Source: Periplaneta americana
Lineage: Eukaryota; Arthropoda; Insecta; Blattodea; Blattidae
Length of the DNA stretch: 64,000 nucleotides
Direction of reading: 5' to 3'
Assembly (NCBI RefSeq): GCF_040183065.1
Contig: NC_091120.1
Coordinates: forward strand, 73,758,708 to 73,822,707
Under the pieces are notes generated by a model that had not been told where the DNA came from, ran no database searches, and was given only the letters and a program-made list of their open reading frames with translations. Shown here in pieces: positions 63,511 to 64,000 of the stretch. The translations under genes and the position numbers were made by a program. Positions within the stretch are counted from its first letter, which is position 1. The number at the start of each line of letters is the position of its first letter.

Positions 63511-64000
63511 TTTATAGTTTAACAGTTATAATGTGCTAACGAAGCGCTAGTGGTGTGGCGCGCTTCTATCCAGCGCTGCGTTGGTCGGCTGCTTGTCCGC
63601 ACAAGCGTTTCCGCGCATGCGTATTTTGTGGAACGCGTTCCTGTCGTTAGTCGCTGCTATTATTTTCCTTATTTTCTGATCTTCATTTGTTAGTGGTGTT
63701 AGATAATGAAATCAGAACCGTAAATTGTCATGTCGAAAGGAAATAATTAGCTAGCAAATATGAAAGCATGGAGAAGACTTTGGGATAATTCTATGTCTCT
63801 AGTTTATATTTTATAAAATTAGTAACACGATTATTAAACTATATTTGTTTATACATCATATTATTTTGCTTTTCGTGATTTTTTAAAATTGTTAATATGG
63901 GAAGAACTGTTCCTGTACATTCTATCTGCTAGCTGTTGAGTCTCATAGGTTGGTGAGCTTGAACTTCCATGTATTTCCGGAAGTTTGATGTCAGGGAGCC
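63511..64000. other. Unassigned sequence with a GC-rich, CpG-containing patch
   Basis: 63540-63660 stands out from the AT-rich surroundings and contains TGGCGCGC, CCGCGCATGCGTA (NRF1-site-like) and GGAACGCG. It could be a promoter or an end of another repeat; no ORF is attached. Confidence 0.35.

Noticed and set aside
59642..64000. Upstream exons of the acid lipase
   Set aside because: I searched the minus strand for the usual GxYDVWLGNARG-type and signal-peptide blocks and found none; they must lie beyond the window or be lost.

Overview
The window looks like non-coding, transposon-saturated DNA from an arthropod, most probably an insect. It is AT-rich with long (TA)n and tetranucleotide tracts, contains no prokaryotic-type gene arrangement, and its only host-type gene is split by GT-AG introns. 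Several repeat families here (tRNA-derived SINEs, CR1/Jockey-type LINEs, a LINE tail encoding RDRWRAYVRAAMNLRVP, Penelope-like elements) are of the kind abundant in cockroach and termite genomes. Blattodea is therefore my best guess, but this is inference from memory of sequence style, not a database result.

Layout. 1-1960: remnants of Penelope-like elements (PLEs) on the minus strand, with GIY-YIG endonuclease pieces and a hammerhead-like motif. 1961-2093: a tiny LINE tail with a perfect target-site duplication (TSD). About 2100-6720: a degenerate two-ORF LINE on the minus strand. 6721-15862: six tandem copies of a roughly 1.45-1.51 kb composite unit in which two different PLE reverse transcriptase fragments lie head to head around a (TA)n tract. 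16001-17050: a Tc1-like transposon. 17141-17931: a CAG/GTA minisatellite split by a 526 bp inverted-repeat element. 17969-19109: a hAT element with a perfect 8 bp TSD. 20016-26557: a young, almost complete Ty3/gypsy LTR retrotransposon with a 4 bp TSD. 26562-30800: mostly unrecognised sequence. 30.8-38.1 kb: a zinc-finger fragment, SINEs, an orphan repeat-protein relic interrupted by a LINE, and a 2.9 kb transposon with perfect 26 bp terminal inverted repeats (TIRs) carrying an orphan transposase-like gene. 39321-40414: a non-autonomous TIR element with subterminal repeats.

The only recognisable host gene is a broken acid lipase (lysosomal/gastric lipase family, Lipase 3-like) on the minus strand. 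Its last five exons can be read between 56242 and 40784, all with plausible splice sites. Two in-frame TAA codons, a damaged nucleophile elbow (GHSMR) and a deletion beside the catalytic-His motif mark it as a pseudogene. Its introns hold most of the later transposons: a LINE inserted into a LINE, a PLE inserted into a hAT MITE, a pogo-like MITE, a SINE and a foldback element. 56689-59641 is a nearly intact hAT/ZMYM1-like transposon, and 60853-63510 is a 5'-truncated Jockey LINE with a poly(A) tail.

Apart from the LTR retrotransposon and the 56.7 kb hAT element, almost every coding region carries frameshifts or stops, so this is a transposon graveyard with a few young insertions. All coordinates of degraded elements are read by eye; those anchored by a TSD or TIR are exact, the others approximate.
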